From positions 2,775,001 to 2,839,000 of the forward strand of contig NZ_CP130044.1 in NCBI RefSeq assembly GCF_030505395.1: a stretch of DNA of 64,000 nt, given 5' to 3'. Shown here piece after piece: positions 8,319 through 17,892 of the stretch. Position numbers and translations under genes: made by a program. Positions within the stretch are counted from its first letter, which is position 1. Each line of letters opens with the position of its first letter. The notes under the pieces are model-generated. The model was given only the letters and a program-made list of their open reading frames with translations. It did not search any database and was not told the DNA's origin. Source of the DNA: Asticcacaulis sp. ZE23SCel15 (GTDB lineage Bacteria; Pseudomonadota; Alphaproteobacteria; Caulobacterales; Caulobacteraceae).

Positions 8319-11204
8319 GTGAAAAACAAATCTATCAAATCGGGCCTGATGGTTACCACGACCATCTGCTCGGCGGTACTGGCTTCTATAGTCACACTGC
8401 CATCAGTTGCGATTGCACAGGATGCCGCAACGTCCAGCGAAGACGCACCCGTTACGGAAGTTGTCGTTACCGGCTCCCGTATTGCGCGCAAGGACTTTGT
8501 GTCCCCAAGCCCGATCACAACCGTGTCTTCGGCTCAGATCGAAGCATCGGGTAGCCTCGCGGTTGAGCAAATCTTGAACACGCTCCCCCAAGTGGTTCCT
8601 GGCTTCTCGGCCGCTTCCAACAACCCGTCCGATGGTACGGCAACGGTTGACCTGAGAGGGCTTGGTGCTTCGCGTACCCTGGTGCTCGTCAATGGTCACC
8701 GCATGACGCCTGCCACTAAGGCATCATCGGCAACCGATCTTAACACCATCCCAGCGCGACTGATTAAGCGCGTTGAAGTCATGACCGGTGGCGCTTCGGC
8801 GACCTACGGTTCGGACGCTTTGGCCGGTGTTGTGAACTTCGTCCTTAAAGACGATTTTGAAGGCATTGAACTGTCCAGCCAGTACGGTCTGAGCGCCGAG
8901 GGTGATGCTGAGCAATTCGACACATCTTTGATCATGGGCACCAACTTCGATGGCGGTAAGGGGAACCTGACAGCATTCGTATCCTATTACGATCGTGATC
9001 AGGTTCTGGGTGCCGAACGCGACTGGGCATTTTACTCAAACGCAGGTGGTTCGGCGACGGGTCTATCAGGTCGTGCAGACAATGTGGCTTTAAATCCTTA
9101 TGCGCTAACGCCAACGCAAGCAGGATGCCCTACGGTCACAAACAGACAAATTTCCTTCACCCCGACCGGTGAAGCCCATGGTTTTTGTAATGACTTTGAT
9201 CTGACTAATCCTGTAACGGATCAATATAATTTCTCTCCGGTAAATAACCTGATGTCGCCGTCTGAGCGTATCAGCTTGTCTTTGCTTGGCCATTATGACT
9301 TTACCGAAAATCTTCGCGGTAAACTGGAAGTTTTCTTCACGGATAACCGCACCTCCAGCCAATTGGCACCGACGCCAATGACGGGTCTGAGCGTTCCGAT
9401 TGACAATCCGTTCATTTCGGCAAGCTTTGCTTCACTACTGGCCGGACGTACTGATCCTACGGCCAATTTCGTGTTCAGAAAGCGGATGCTTGAAGTCGGT
9501 GTGCGCCAGCAAGACCACAACAACAAGATGTTCCAGTTTGTGACGGGCTTAGATGGTACTGTCTTCTCGGATTGGAAGTGGGACTCGACCTTCAGCTATG
9601 GTCGCACCGAGTTTAAAGACTCAACCTTCAATGACGTTTCCCGTTCACGCATGATTGCCGCCACTCGCGGGGCATCAGACGGTGCAACGACGACGTCGTG
9701 TGGGGCAGCTCAACTGGCGATCATGCCAGCTTGTAAACCTTTCAACCTCTTTGGCGCAGGCTCGGCATCTCAGGAAGCACTTGATTTCGTCCGCTTGGAT
9801 TTCAGTGACACGACGACATTTGAGCGTTTTGTCGTTGGCGGCAATATCGCGGGTGATGCATTTGTGCTACCCGCTGGAGCTGTTGGTGTGGCGGCTGGTT
9901 TCGAATATCGCGAAGATACCTTCTCGTTTGCACCGGATGCCGCGCATGGTTCGGGTGACATTTATGGCTTCAACGCTGAACGTCCTGTATCTGGCGGCTA
10001 TAACGTCAAAGAAGTTTATGGTGAAGCAACCGTACCTTTGGTTGCCGAAGTTCCATTTGTTAAGTATCTTGGCCTTGAACTTGGTGCTCGTTTCTCTGAC
10101 TATTCCTCTGTAGGCAAAACCGAAGCTTACAAAGCTGGTTTGGAATGGAAAATTGATGATGATTTCCGCTTCCGCGGCATGTATCAAAAAGCAAGCCGTG
10201 CGCCGTCAGTGTTTGAACTCTATCAAGCTGGTGACCAGGGTTTCCCGCAATTCACCGATCCTTGCTCTACCAAGTCACCAACAAGCGGTGCTGATCGCAC
10301 AATTAGCCAGGAAGTTCGTGATTTCTGCGCCCTTCAACTCGGCGGCGATCCTGTAACGCTTGGTTATATTCAGCCGAACTCCCAGTTGGAAAGCTTCTCG
10401 TTCGGTAATGCTAACCTCAAGGCTGAACAATCAGAAACCATTACGGTTGGTGCTGTTTGGCGCCCATCATATATTGAAGGTCTGAGTGTTACGCTTGATT
10501 ACTACGACATCAAGGTTGATGATTATATCAACACGCTTTACGGCGGTGCGGCTGGCACGGTTGCTGCGTGTTTCGCAACGCTCGACCTGAACTCAGCCGC
10601 TTGCTTTAACAGCGATATTGGTCAATCGGCTATTTACCGTGACACCACTGGCGAACTCAAGATCCGCACCAGCCAGGGCAACGTGTCGGCACTCGAAACC
10701 AAGGGCATCGATCTGGCCGTTGATTATAAGGCACCTTTGGGCTGGTTGGTTAAAGACAGCACGCTGTTCTCCGACAAGCTTGATATCAATGTCTTGGTGA
10801 CCAAGCTTGAAAGCTGGAAGCTGGATGATATCGAATATGCCGGTACCGCAGGCGCTTACAATATTTCGGCTACTCTGCCTGAGTGGAAGTCTAATATCCG
10901 TCTGGCTTATAACATTGGCCCGGTCTTGATTAACTGGAGCAGCACCTTCTACAGCGAAATGGAAAACCAAGGTAACCTGGCGATCTTTGAAGATGGTGGC
11001 TACAGCACAGTTCCAAACTACTGGGTGCACGATGTTCAGGCGCGTTGGGGTGTCAATAGCAATGTTGATCTGACGGCGGGTATCAAGAACCTGACGGATG
11101 AAGATCCGCCCGTGTTTGATAACTCACCAGACGGCAATACCGACCCTAACGCCTTCGATGTTATCGGTCGTTATTACTATGTTGGTATGAAGTTCAAGCT
11201 GTAA
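8319..11204 (+). CDS. TonB-dependent outer-membrane receptor
   Basis: A 961-residue outer-membrane transporter. It has a signal peptide ending near VAIAQD, a TonB-box-like region (VTEVVVTGSRI), a plug domain (about residues 55-170, with VEQILNTLPQVVPGF, LRGLGASRTLVLVNGHR and TGGASATYGSDALAGVVNF), and a 22-strand-type barrel ending in alternating aromatic residues (RYYYVGMKFKL). The start is GTG 8319 with GGAG eight to eleven bases before it. The LRGLG/VLVNGHR plug is typical of the large sphingomonad and caulobacter receptor family; its substrate is not apparent. It is followed directly by a strong terminator and appears monocistronic. Confidence 0.93.
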   Translation: MKNKSIKSGLMVTTTICSAVLASIVTLPSVAIAQDAATSSEDAPVTEVVVTGSRIARKDFVSPSPITTVSSAQIEASGSLAVEQILNTLPQVVPGFSAASNNPSDGTATVDLRGLGASRTLVLVNGHRMTPATKASSATDLNTIPARLIKRVEVMTGGASATYGSDALAGVVNFVLKDDFEGIELSSQYGLSAEGDAEQFDTSLIMGTNFDGGKGNLTAFVSYYDRDQVLGAERDWAFYSNAGGSATGLSGRADNVALNPYALTPTQAGCPTVTNRQISFTPTGEAHGFCNDFDLTNPVTDQYNFSPVNNLMSPSERISLSLLGHYDFTENLRGKLEVFFTDNRTSSQLAPTPMTGLSVPIDNPFISASFASLLAGRTDPTANFVFRKRMLEVGVRQQDHNNKMFQFVTGLDGTVFSDWKWDSTFSYGRTEFKDSTFNDVSRSRMIAATRGASDGATTTSCGAAQLAIMPACKPFNLFGAGSASQEALDFVRLDFSDTTTFERFVVGGNIAGDAFVLPAGAVGVAAGFEYREDTFSFAPDAAHGSGDIYGFNAERPVSGGYNVKEVYGEATVPLVAEVPFVKYLGLELGARFSDYSSVGKTEAYKAGLEWKIDDDFRFRGMYQKASRAPSVFELYQAGDQGFPQFTDPCSTKSPTSGADRTISQEVRDFCALQLGGDPVTLGYIQPNSQLESFSFGNANLKAEQSETITVGAVWRPSYIEGLSVTLDYYDIKVDDYINTLYGGAAGTVAACFATLDLNSAACFNSDIGQSAIYRDTTGELKIRTSQGNVSALETKGIDLAVDYKAPLGWLVKDSTLFSDKLDINVLVTKLESWKLDDIEYAGTAGAYNISATLPEWKSNIRLAYNIGPVLINWSSTFYSEMENQGNLAIFEDGGYSTVPNYWVHDVQARWGVNSNVDLTAGIKNLTDEDPPVFDNSPDGNTDPNAFDVIGRYYYVGMKFKL

Positions 11205-11226
11205 GGCACCGAATTTCATATGAATT

Positions 11227-11256
11227 AAGGCGGAAGGGAAACCTTCCGCCTTTTTT
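11227..11256 (+). terminator. Rho-independent terminator after the TonB receptor
   Basis: An 11-bp perfect stem (AAGGCGGAAGG / CCTTCCGCCTT) with a GAAA tetraloop runs into six T residues, 23 bp after the receptor stop codon. Confidence 0.9.
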
Positions 11257-11491
11257 GTTGTCCTGCAAAGGGCAGGTGAATCACACGTGGGTGCCCACAG
11301 AGACGAATTGGCAGGAGGAACGAAAGTCTTCTGTCCATCTTCCAGCAGGCGTTGTGTTGGGCCACAGCCCAGATCATCGACAACAAGAACATGTTCGCAG
11401 TTGCTGGCCTCTGTGCGTAAGTTTTGGGTAGCGTAGGTGCAGTATGAATAGTCGACGCGGGCAATGTGGAGCTCCGCGCCCTATCACACGC
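11257..11491. other. Gene-free gap between two terminators
   Basis: About 235 bp between the receptor terminator and the sppA terminator. Reading frames here (for example minus strand 11225-11464) show no recognisable domain or ribosome site and overlap both hairpins, so I treat the region as non-coding. Confidence 0.4.
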
Positions 11492-11524
11492 AACAAAACG
11501 CCCCGATCATTTCTGGTCGGGGCG
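11492..11524 (-). terminator. Rho-independent terminator of sppA
   Basis: Read on the minus strand, an 11-bp stem with one G-T wobble (CGCCCCGATCA on the plus strand against TGGTCGGGGCG, 4-base loop) is followed by TTTTGTT. It lies 31 bp beyond the sppA stop codon. Confidence 0.85.
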
Positions 11525-11554
11525 TGTCGCCATCTACTGTAAAACGATCTGAGC

Positions 11555-13333
11555 TTATCTGCTGCTGGATTGCAGAGGCTCATTGGCCAGAACATTAGCG
11601 CCTTGGGCACGCAGGCGGGCTTGAGACATTTCCCTTAAGGCCGCCTTGGCCTGTGGATCGCTCATAGCCCAATTGATTAACGACAAAGCTTTCAGACCGC
11701 TATTGGCGCTCTCTACGCTCTTGTTGAACATCGAGAAGGGGGAGCGATTATGGGGGTATTTAATCAGTTTTACATGCTCATCCGACGGAATTTTCGCCAA
11801 GGATTTTGCCTTGGCCAATGCGACGTAAAACCCGCCTAAATCATCAACCAGCCCCAGCTTCTTAGCCTGTTCACCCGTCCAGACGTGACCCTTGGCGATT
11901 TCACGCACCTTGTCTTCGGGCAGTTTGCGGCCTTTTGAGACACGCGCGACGAACTCATTATAAGTCTCATCAATCTGCTTTGAGAAGCTGGCGCGCTGCT
12001 CAGGGGTAAACTCCGTGCCCGCATTATACATCTGGCTGAGATCGCTGCCGACGTGGACGCTTTTCAGGTCAACCCCAAAACGCCCGAGGCCGTCGCCGAT
12101 GGCAAACTTACCGCCATATACACCGATTGAACCGGTGAGGGTGGTCGGGTTGGCAATGATTGCCGACGCGTCTGATGACACCCAGTAACCGCCAGATGCC
12201 GCATACTCGCCCATGGATACGACGACCGGCTTATTGGCCTTCTTGGCGGCCTGCAGTGCCGACAGAATTTGCTCCGATGCCGTGTCCGATCCGCCGGGTG
12301 ACGATACCCGGAACACAATGGCCTTAACGTCCTTATCATTGATGGCGTCGAAGAATGCATTTGCCACATCATCGGACATCATCATAGGGTCGCTGTTGAA
12401 GCTGGAGCCATTCGTGCCAGTCATGATAGCGCCTTCGCCACCGATCACCGCGATGGTGGATTTGCCAGAAGAACGCGGCATGGTCTTGGCGTAATCGCGA
12501 ATATCGACCAGTTCGATCTGGCTGCCACCTTTTTTGAGCACTGCCTCTTCGGCATCATGAACCTGCCCCTGCTTATCGATCAGTCCGGCTTTCTGAGCTG
12601 CATCGGCACTGTAAACGCCGCTTTCCAGCAGGCCTTTAAGTTTGCCGACCTCAATCTTGCGGTCGCTGGCGATATTGGTAAGCACCGAGTTATAGATGCT
12701 GCCCATCCACGACAGGGTCGCTTCGCGGTGCGCCGGTGTGTAATCGCTGTAGAGGTAAGGGTTCACAGCGTTCTTGAATTCGTAGCGTTGCTCGAATTGC
12801 GGCGTGATGCCGTATTTTTCAAACGCCCGCTTAAAGAACATGCTCTCAGACGCAATCCCGGTTACCTGCAGCGAGGCATTGGGCTGCATCCACAATTCCG
12901 AGGCCGCGCTGCCGACCATGTATGATGCGGCGACCAGCGTATCGGGGTAGAGGCCCTGAGAATGGGCAATGACGGTTTTGTTAGCTGCGCGGAATTCCCT
13001 GAGGGCATTGCGGATTTCCTCAGCCGCCGCCGGTGACATGCCGCCTTCGGGCAGGCGAATGAGCAGGGATTTTACCTTTGGATCGCTGGCGGCATTATGC
13101 AGCGTTGTGACGATCTCAAGGGTCGATAAGCCTTCACCTGTTATAAACGCCAGCGGATCATCCAGGGATTGATCCGTAAGGCCTTCACGTAGGTCGATGC
13201 TTAGCGCCACTTCCGAAGGTGTCTGCGGCTTGGTTGACGCCGCCAGAGTGACCAAAAGCAGGAACGGCAGGCCGATAAAGAACAGCACAAAGGCGGTTAC
13301 AACGGCGGCGACCGTAATCAAAAACTGTTTCAT
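11555..13333 (-). CDS. sppA: Signal peptide peptidase SppA (protease IV, long form)
   Basis: A membrane-anchored serine protease of the long (tandem-domain) SppA type, about 592 residues, which digests cleaved signal peptides in the cytoplasmic membrane. An N-terminal membrane anchor ([22 protein letters not shown]) precedes two ClpP-like domains. The second domain carries the nucleophile region [17 protein letters not shown] and [10 protein letters not shown]; the first has the Lys-bearing-type region before [15 protein letters not shown]. Start is placed at ATG 13333; the frame stays open upstream only to TTG/GTG codons (13381), which would add 16 polar residues. Its own terminator lies downstream. 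Confidence 0.93.
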   Translation of the reverse strand: MKQFLITVAAVVTAFVLFFIGLPFLLLVTLAASTKPQTPSEVALSIDLREGLTDQSLDDPLAFITGEGLSTLEIVTTLHNAASDPKVKSLLIRLPEGGMSPAAAEEIRNALREFRAANKTVIAHSQGLYPDTLVAASYMVGSAASELWMQPNASLQVTGIASESMFFKRAFEKYGITPQFEQRYEFKNAVNPYLYSDYTPAHREATLSWMGSIYNSVLTNIASDRKIEVGKLKGLLESGVYSADAAQKAGLIDKQGQVHDAEEAVLKKGGSQIELVDIRDYAKTMPRSSGKSTIAVIGGEGAIMTGTNGSSFNSDPMMMSDDVANAFFDAINDKDVKAIVFRVSSPGGSDTASEQILSALQAAKKANKPVVVSMGEYAASGGYWVSSDASAIIANPTTLTGSIGVYGGKFAIGDGLGRFGVDLKSVHVGSDLSQMYNAGTEFTPEQRASFSKQIDETYNEFVARVSKGRKLPEDKVREIAKGHVWTGEQAKKLGLVDDLGGFYVALAKAKSLAKIPSDEHVKLIKYPHNRSPFSMFNKSVESANSGLKALSLINWAMSDPQAKAALREMSQARLRAQGANVLANEPLQSSSR

Positions 13334-13452
13334 GCGAAGATCGTTGTCCTGCTCATATTCATGCCCGCCCCACACGCGCAAATCCCGCCAAACATAGACG
13401 GTTATGGTAACAGGTCAAATGAAGACAGCGTAATAATTGAATCCGTGAAAAA

Positions 13453-14325
13453 TCAGAACTTGATGCGGCCGCGTCTGGGGTTAGTGGACGGGCGGTCATG
13501 CTGATAGGCCGGGTCGCCGTGGCAATGGGGGCAGGACACCCCTTTGACATAATGAGGATGCGCCTGATCTTCGACGGTGAGGGCGTGATCGCAATAGAGG
13601 CAAAGCGCGGCCGATTTAGACGGTTTTAAACTGTGATCGACGGCAATACGCTCATCAAAGACAAAACATTCGCCGTCCCATAGGGTTTCCTCAGCCGGGA
13701 CATCCTCGAAATACTGCAATATGCCGCCTTTGAGATGGTAGACATCATCAAAACCGTTATCGATCATCCATGAGGTAAATTTTTCACAACGGATTCCGCC
13801 GGTACAAAAGGTCGCGATTTTCTTGCCTTTGAGGCTATCGGCGTTGTCACGCACCCATTGTGGCAGGTATTTAAAGGTCGGGATGGATGGATCGACCGCG
13901 CCCTTGAAGGTGCCCAGATTGACCTCATAATCATTCCGGGTATCTAAGATCACGACGTCATTGCCGCGGATGAGATTGTTCCAGTCCTTGGGTTCGACAT
14001 ATTGTCCGAACCGTTTCATCGATACGGGCTCCCCCAGGGAGATGGTCTCTTTTTTCAGGCGCACCCGTGCTTTGCCAAAGGGCTGAAACTCGGCGTAGGA
14101 TTCTTTGTAGGTGATCTTTGCGCCGATCAGATCGTTTTGGAGGTAGTCCAGAAACGCGTCTATTGCGTCGCGCGTCCCGGATATAGTCGAATTGACCCCC
14201 TCGCGCGTGATTAACAGTGAGCCTTTGATGCCAAGGCTATGCAGCCGCTCCAGCAAGGGTGCCTGCATGGCCTCAAAGTTTGGAAAATCGAAAAAATGAT
14301 AAAAAGCGACGATAACGTAGGACAT
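13453..14325 (-). CDS. trhO: tRNA uridine(34) hydroxylase TrhO (rhodanese family)
   Basis: A 290-residue rhodanese-domain protein of the YceA/TrhO family, which hydroxylates wobble uridine 34 in some tRNAs using O2, the first step to 5-carboxymethoxyuridine or 5-methoxyuridine. The N-terminal ferredoxin-like part (YVIVAFYHFFDFPNFEAM) precedes the rhodanese domain, with catalytic Cys174 in ATFCTGGIRCEKF. The C-terminal part is cysteine-rich (LCLYCDHAL, GVSCPHCHGD), probably binding zinc. ATG 14325 matches the family N-terminus better than the GTG at 14340. Confidence 0.92.
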   Translation of the reverse strand: MSYVIVAFYHFFDFPNFEAMQAPLLERLHSLGIKGSLLITREGVNSTISGTRDAIDAFLDYLQNDLIGAKITYKESYAEFQPFGKARVRLKKETISLGEPVSMKRFGQYVEPKDWNNLIRGNDVVILDTRNDYEVNLGTFKGAVDPSIPTFKYLPQWVRDNADSLKGKKIATFCTGGIRCEKFTSWMIDNGFDDVYHLKGGILQYFEDVPAEETLWDGECFVFDERIAVDHSLKPSKSAALCLYCDHALTVEDQAHPHYVKGVSCPHCHGDPAYQHDRPSTNPRRGRIKF

Positions 14326-14392
14326 GCCGCCCCATAGCACAGGCGGCTTTATGCGAAAAGGGGCTGTTGTGCCAAGTCTAACAGTGCGCGCT

Positions 14393-15088
14393 CTAAGGTT
14401 TATGTATGAAGGTTATGAGATGTTTTTCTAACGTCTCTTCGGGTGCCGTCTGAAACACCATATGTGGCAAATCTAATTTGATAACATCAAAATTGGGCGC
14501 GGTCGGAAAGTGATGGGGAAGCCAGTATGGTATTAATCTATCTTTTTTCGGATGAATTATGAGTGTCGGTACAGTGATTTCCGACAATAAGTTTGTCATG
14601 TCACACGACAAAACAGATCTGACACGATTCAAGAGCGTTTTTCTATCAATAGGCAGGACGGTTTGATAAATCAATCGCGCTGTCTCAGGGTATTTTCCAT
14701 TGAATAATACTAGATTTATTTGCCATGATCGCAGTGGTATTATTAGCCCAATGGGCAGTAGATGAAGTGCAACTTTACCTGCCCACCCAAAAGGCGAGGC
14801 TGCGAATGTTGCCCCCATAATCAACTTTATGGGTTTGTGTCGGGCATGAGCCGCTAACCATATTGCTAAGGGGCCACCAAAAGATTCAGCAACTAAAATA
14901 TAGTCGCGAACAGTTGGTAATTGATGTAACAGCCAATTCCCCAAAGTTTCGTAAGATTGATCGCCAGTTTGGGGATAGCTTATAACCTCGACATCAAATT
15001 CTTTGGAAAGATAAGCCCTAAGATCAGCAAAAAAGAGCCCAGTACCGTCCGTGCCTGGGAGTAAAATGATTAGGGGGCCTTTTTGCAA
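14393..15088 (-). CDS. Alpha/beta hydrolase
   Basis: A 231-residue alpha/beta hydrolase. After the first strand (IILLPGTDGTGLFF, oxyanion-hole region) comes the nucleophile elbow VAESFGGPLA with Ser in a variant A-E-S-F-G context, then the acid in HPKKDRLIPYWL and the His in LPHMVFQTAP. A hydrophobic segment around VALHLLPIGLIIPL may form a lid or touch the membrane. It starts with TTG and its base composition is visibly more AT-rich than sppA and trhO, which could mean recent acquisition. Substrate unknown. Confidence 0.8.
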   Translation of the reverse strand: MQKGPLIILLPGTDGTGLFFADLRAYLSKEFDVEVISYPQTGDQSYETLGNWLLHQLPTVRDYILVAESFGGPLAIWLAAHARHKPIKLIMGATFAASPFGWAGKVALHLLPIGLIIPLRSWQINLVLFNGKYPETARLIYQTVLPIDRKTLLNRVRSVLSCDMTNLLSEITVPTLIIHPKKDRLIPYWLPHHFPTAPNFDVIKLDLPHMVFQTAPEETLEKHLITFIHKP

Positions 15089-15233
15089 AGCCTAATCCTT
15101 AGTTTATTTTAAAATCCTTGGGGAAAAAGTGTGACACAGGGATTGCAAGTCGTAAAGGCTTGCGCTATCTCCAGCCCCTCTTCGGGCAATATTCGAAGAA
15201 ACCAGCCGGTTTCGTATGAAGCTGTAGCCGTGT

Positions 15234-15307
15234 TGGGGAATGGTGTAATGGTAACACAGCGGTTTTTGGTACCGTCGTTCTAGGTTCGAGTCCTAGTTCC
15301 CCAGCCA
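15234..15307 (+). tRNA. tRNA-Gln (TTG anticodon)
   Basis: A full cloverleaf: acceptor TGGGGAA paired with TTCCCCA, D arm GTGT/ACAC with AATGGTA loop, anticodon stem GCGGT/ACCGT around loop TTTTGGT (anticodon TTG), T arm CTAGG/CCTAG with TTCGAGT loop, discriminator G and an encoded CCA. The 3' end is overlapped on the opposite strand by the end of the serine recombinase gene, which suggests that it is an integration target. Confidence 0.96.
15293..15307. other. Probable island attachment site at tRNA-Gln 3' end
   Basis: The recombinase gene's last four codons and TAG stop are the reverse complement of the tRNA acceptor/T-arm sequence (CTAGTTCCCCAGCCA). A recombinase gene running into an intact tRNA 3' end is the classic mark of one end of an integrated element. 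I could not find a second copy of this sequence in the window, so the other end is unassigned and exact crossover bases are unknown. Confidence 0.5.
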
Positions 15308-16858
15308 ATTTTCTTTTCCTGCATCATCGTACCCATCACCCAATTTTGGGCCCTTTTGCGGGGCGACGCTTTCCAGAAGTAAATCAAACGGTTTTCGGAA
15401 ATTTGCTGAAAGCTGAGCATCTTTCCAAGTGCAGTTCGATAGTACGAAATTTAACAACCTTTTTCGCGATATTCCTTGGTGGTTTTGAAAGATTTCTTCT
15501 GCGTCTCGGGCCAGAATTAGCAAATCCACCCCCTCATTCATATATGCCTCGCTGGCTTCCTGGTATCGCCGCAGTTCGTCGTGGCATCGCCGAATCTCAT
15601 CCTGCCATTGGCTCGATGCACGTTTGTAGTAATCGGCGCTGATCTTCCCATCCAGTTTATCGATGTAGACCGCCTCGATACGCTGTCTTAGGCGGTCAAT
15701 CTCTCCAGTCAGGCGTGAGACGGCCAGATCATGTTCTTCGCGCTCGGTGGCGAAGCTGCTTTTTAGGGCGCGGACAATCAGGTCATAGATGCCAGGGTTG
15801 GATTTCAGTTGCGACAGGATGGTGGCGAATTGTTCGGCCATCACTTCCTCGCGGACATATTTCTCTGGGCATTTCCCTTTGTATTGCGTGCAGTGATAAT
15901 AGATGTACCGGCCTTTTTTGATTTCTGCCGTTAGTGCGCATCCGCAGTGGCCACATGAAACCAATCCGGAGAAGGTGAATTCATGAACCGAGCCGCCGGT
16001 GTTTGGGACTTTTCCATCCACTCGCCCGTCCATGACGTCCTGCGCCATCAGCCAGAGGTCCTTCGATATCAAAGCCTCGTGCCGGCCCGGGTAGACCTCG
16101 CCAAGCCATTCGAATTCACCGGTGTAGACACGGTTTCTTAGAATGCGATGGATGGAACTGTTGGGGACCTTGGCTTGGCTGCGAGGGTGTACGAGGCCAG
16201 CGTTGCGCGCCATCAGCCCGACCTCTCTGATCGTGTAGGCTCCGGTCGCATACCATTCGAAAATCCTGGTGATGATATGGGCGCAACTGACATCAACCTC
16301 AATCACCCGTTTGCCGTCCGCCAGCACCACGTTTTTATATCCGAAAGGGGCCGCACTCGGCCAATATCCCTGTTCAGCCTTTTCCAATAGACCTTTGCGA
16401 ACCTCCTCCGACAAGTTGTCGATGTAGTTCTTGGCCATCAGCACCTTTATGCCGTGCATGAATTTCTCGGATGATCGCGAATCTCGGGACAGAGAAACCC
16501 CCTCCTTCACAAGATCGATTTCGATATCCAACTCGTCGATGGTGACCCAGTCTTTCAGGTTCCGGTATAGCCGATCGGTCTTCTCGACCAAAACGGTACG
16601 AACCGAGGGTGTTTTTCGCAAATAAGCTACCATCGCGGCAAAGTTGGTGCGGCCGTCGGTTTTCGCCGTTTCCACGTCAACGAATTCTTTGACGACTTTA
16701 AGTTCGTGGATTTCAGCGTGCTCATTCAATAGTTTGAGCTGTGCCGGAATGGAAAAGCCTTCGCGCTCCTGTTCTTTTGAAGAAACGCGAGCGTACAGGA
16801 CGGCTTTACGGACGTCAGGTTGGGGCGTGTGGTGTTTAGTTTTAGCGCTTCGAGACAT
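15293..16858 (-). CDS. Large serine recombinase (integrase)
   Basis: A 521-residue site-specific recombinase. The N-terminal resolvase domain has YARVSSKEQ with the catalytic Ser at about residue 26 and an Arg-rich core (VEKTDRLYRNL). A Recombinase domain (WPSAAPFGYKN..., HRILRNRVYTGEFEW) follows, then a zinc ribbon (CGHCGCAL ... YHCTQYKGKCPEKY) and a coiled-coil region (LTGEIDRLRQRIEAVY). This is the architecture of phage and ICE large serine integrases. ATG 16858 is chosen because GGAG lies five bases upstream; an earlier frame start at 16912 lacks a site. The C-terminus overlaps tRNA-Gln. Probably transcribed with the small gene upstream. Confidence 0.93.
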   Translation of the reverse strand: MSRSAKTKHHTPQPDVRKAVLYARVSSKEQEREGFSIPAQLKLLNEHAEIHELKVVKEFVDVETAKTDGRTNFAAMVAYLRKTPSVRTVLVEKTDRLYRNLKDWVTIDELDIEIDLVKEGVSLSRDSRSSEKFMHGIKVLMAKNYIDNLSEEVRKGLLEKAEQGYWPSAAPFGYKNVVLADGKRVIEVDVSCAHIITRIFEWYATGAYTIREVGLMARNAGLVHPRSQAKVPNSSIHRILRNRVYTGEFEWLGEVYPGRHEALISKDLWLMAQDVMDGRVDGKVPNTGGSVHEFTFSGLVSCGHCGCALTAEIKKGRYIYYHCTQYKGKCPEKYVREEVMAEQFATILSQLKSNPGIYDLIVRALKSSFATEREEHDLAVSRLTGEIDRLRQRIEAVYIDKLDGKISADYYKRASSQWQDEIRRCHDELRRYQEASEAYMNEGVDLLILARDAEEIFQNHQGISRKRLLNFVLSNCTWKDAQLSANFRKPFDLLLESVAPQKGPKLGDGYDDAGKENWLGN

Positions 16859-17014
16859 GTTTTCTCCGATGCAAATAAAAATGGCCGCGCTGGCCAGCGC
16901 GGCGCGATGCAATCAAAGTATTCGAAGATTTTGACCTATCCTCAACCATCGAAACGCAAAGTGCTTGAACTATTTTCCCTAGTGCAAAGCGGACACGATA
17001 GTGATTTTTTTAAT

Positions 17015-17401
17015 TTAGGTTGGTTCAGTCTTCTGTTTGGTACTCCGAAATCGCCGCCGCCGCATACGGTCTGAATGAGCGTATAATCCCGTCTCTAAGC
17101 CCTCATTCACCCCAACTGTAGCATTGGTCTCTCGAACAGTATTTTCAGGTGGCTCTGGGGTAAGGTCGGGCGCGGTCTCGATCTCTACATTGTCACGGAC
17201 AATACCGGCGGCGGCCATCTTTAGTTGTGCATGGCGCCAGAGGTGCAGGGTTTTGAAAAACCCCACAAGATTGTCGAGCATTTGGCGCGCTTCTTCAGTG
17301 TTGACTGGATGACCATATTGATTTTGAAAAAGAACACGCGCGTCCTCAATCAGCTCTGGAGCGTATCGCGGCGGTCGGCGCTTTCCCTGGCGGGTATTCA
17401 T
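17015..17401 (-). CDS. Hypothetical protein upstream of the recombinase
   Basis: A 128-residue basic, soluble protein with no membrane segment. The N-terminal half (APELIEDARVLFQNQYG, TEEARQMLDNLVGFFKTL) is helical and resembles small accessory proteins often found just before serine recombinases in proteobacterial islands. The C-terminal half is a polar linker rich in Thr/Pro/Glu ending in a basic RRRRFR patch. It is 156 bp upstream of the recombinase start on the same strand. Function unknown; a recombination accessory role is only an inference. Confidence 0.65.
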   Translation of the reverse strand: MNTRQGKRRPPRYAPELIEDARVLFQNQYGHPVNTEEARQMLDNLVGFFKTLHLWRHAQLKMAAAGIVRDNVEIETAPDLTPEPPENTVRETNATVGVNEGLETGLYAHSDRMRRRRFRSTKQKTEPT

Positions 17402-17892
17402 CGCTGCGGTCCGGTATCGAGCAATTACCGCGGCGGAATGGACGCATTCTATAACCGGTTGCCCTGACGCGCCTGCGAACTTGCTTAGGCCAACGGCTCT
17501 AGGGCCGTAACCGCTTTATTTTGAATGATTACTATCCGTTATCACATGGCCCTTGTGGAGCCCTGTATACCCCTATCTATCCGGTGAAAGGGAGTGGGAC
17601 TTGGGATCAGCTTCTGGGGGCGAGACGAACCGGAAACTGAGACCTCGCCACTGGATACGTCGTACCAATCAGACCGGTCGGATTGATCACATTCCTTTCG
17701 GATCGGAGACTGCCAAAGGTTGCCTCTGGCTAAAACGCTGAAATCATCAGGGATATGTGTCCGGGCACTATGATGGATCTATTGGGGATTCGGACTTAAG
17801 TTTGCTGGTTTAGAGGTTCTAAACGAGAGCGAAATCCACGACCTGCGAATATACTAACGCGTTAACTTAGATGCTGTGGGACATGGGCGGCG
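17402..17892. other. Gene-free stretch between recombinase and SRAP genes
   Basis: About 490 bp. The only sizable frame (plus 17553-17741) is rich in Arg/Trp/Gly without a recognisable domain or ribosome site. A 10-bp palindrome TAACGCGTTA lies near 17856. I see no RNA gene or repeat. Confidence 0.4.

Noticed and set aside
11225-11464. Minus-strand frame of 79 codons between receptor 1 and sppA
   Set aside because: It covers the receptor's terminator hairpin, has no ribosome site or recognisable motif, and lies between two strong terminators.
17553-17741. Plus-strand frame of 62 codons near the recombinase
   Set aside because: Arg/Trp/Gly-rich composition typical of chance frames in GC-rich DNA, no ribosome site, no known domain.
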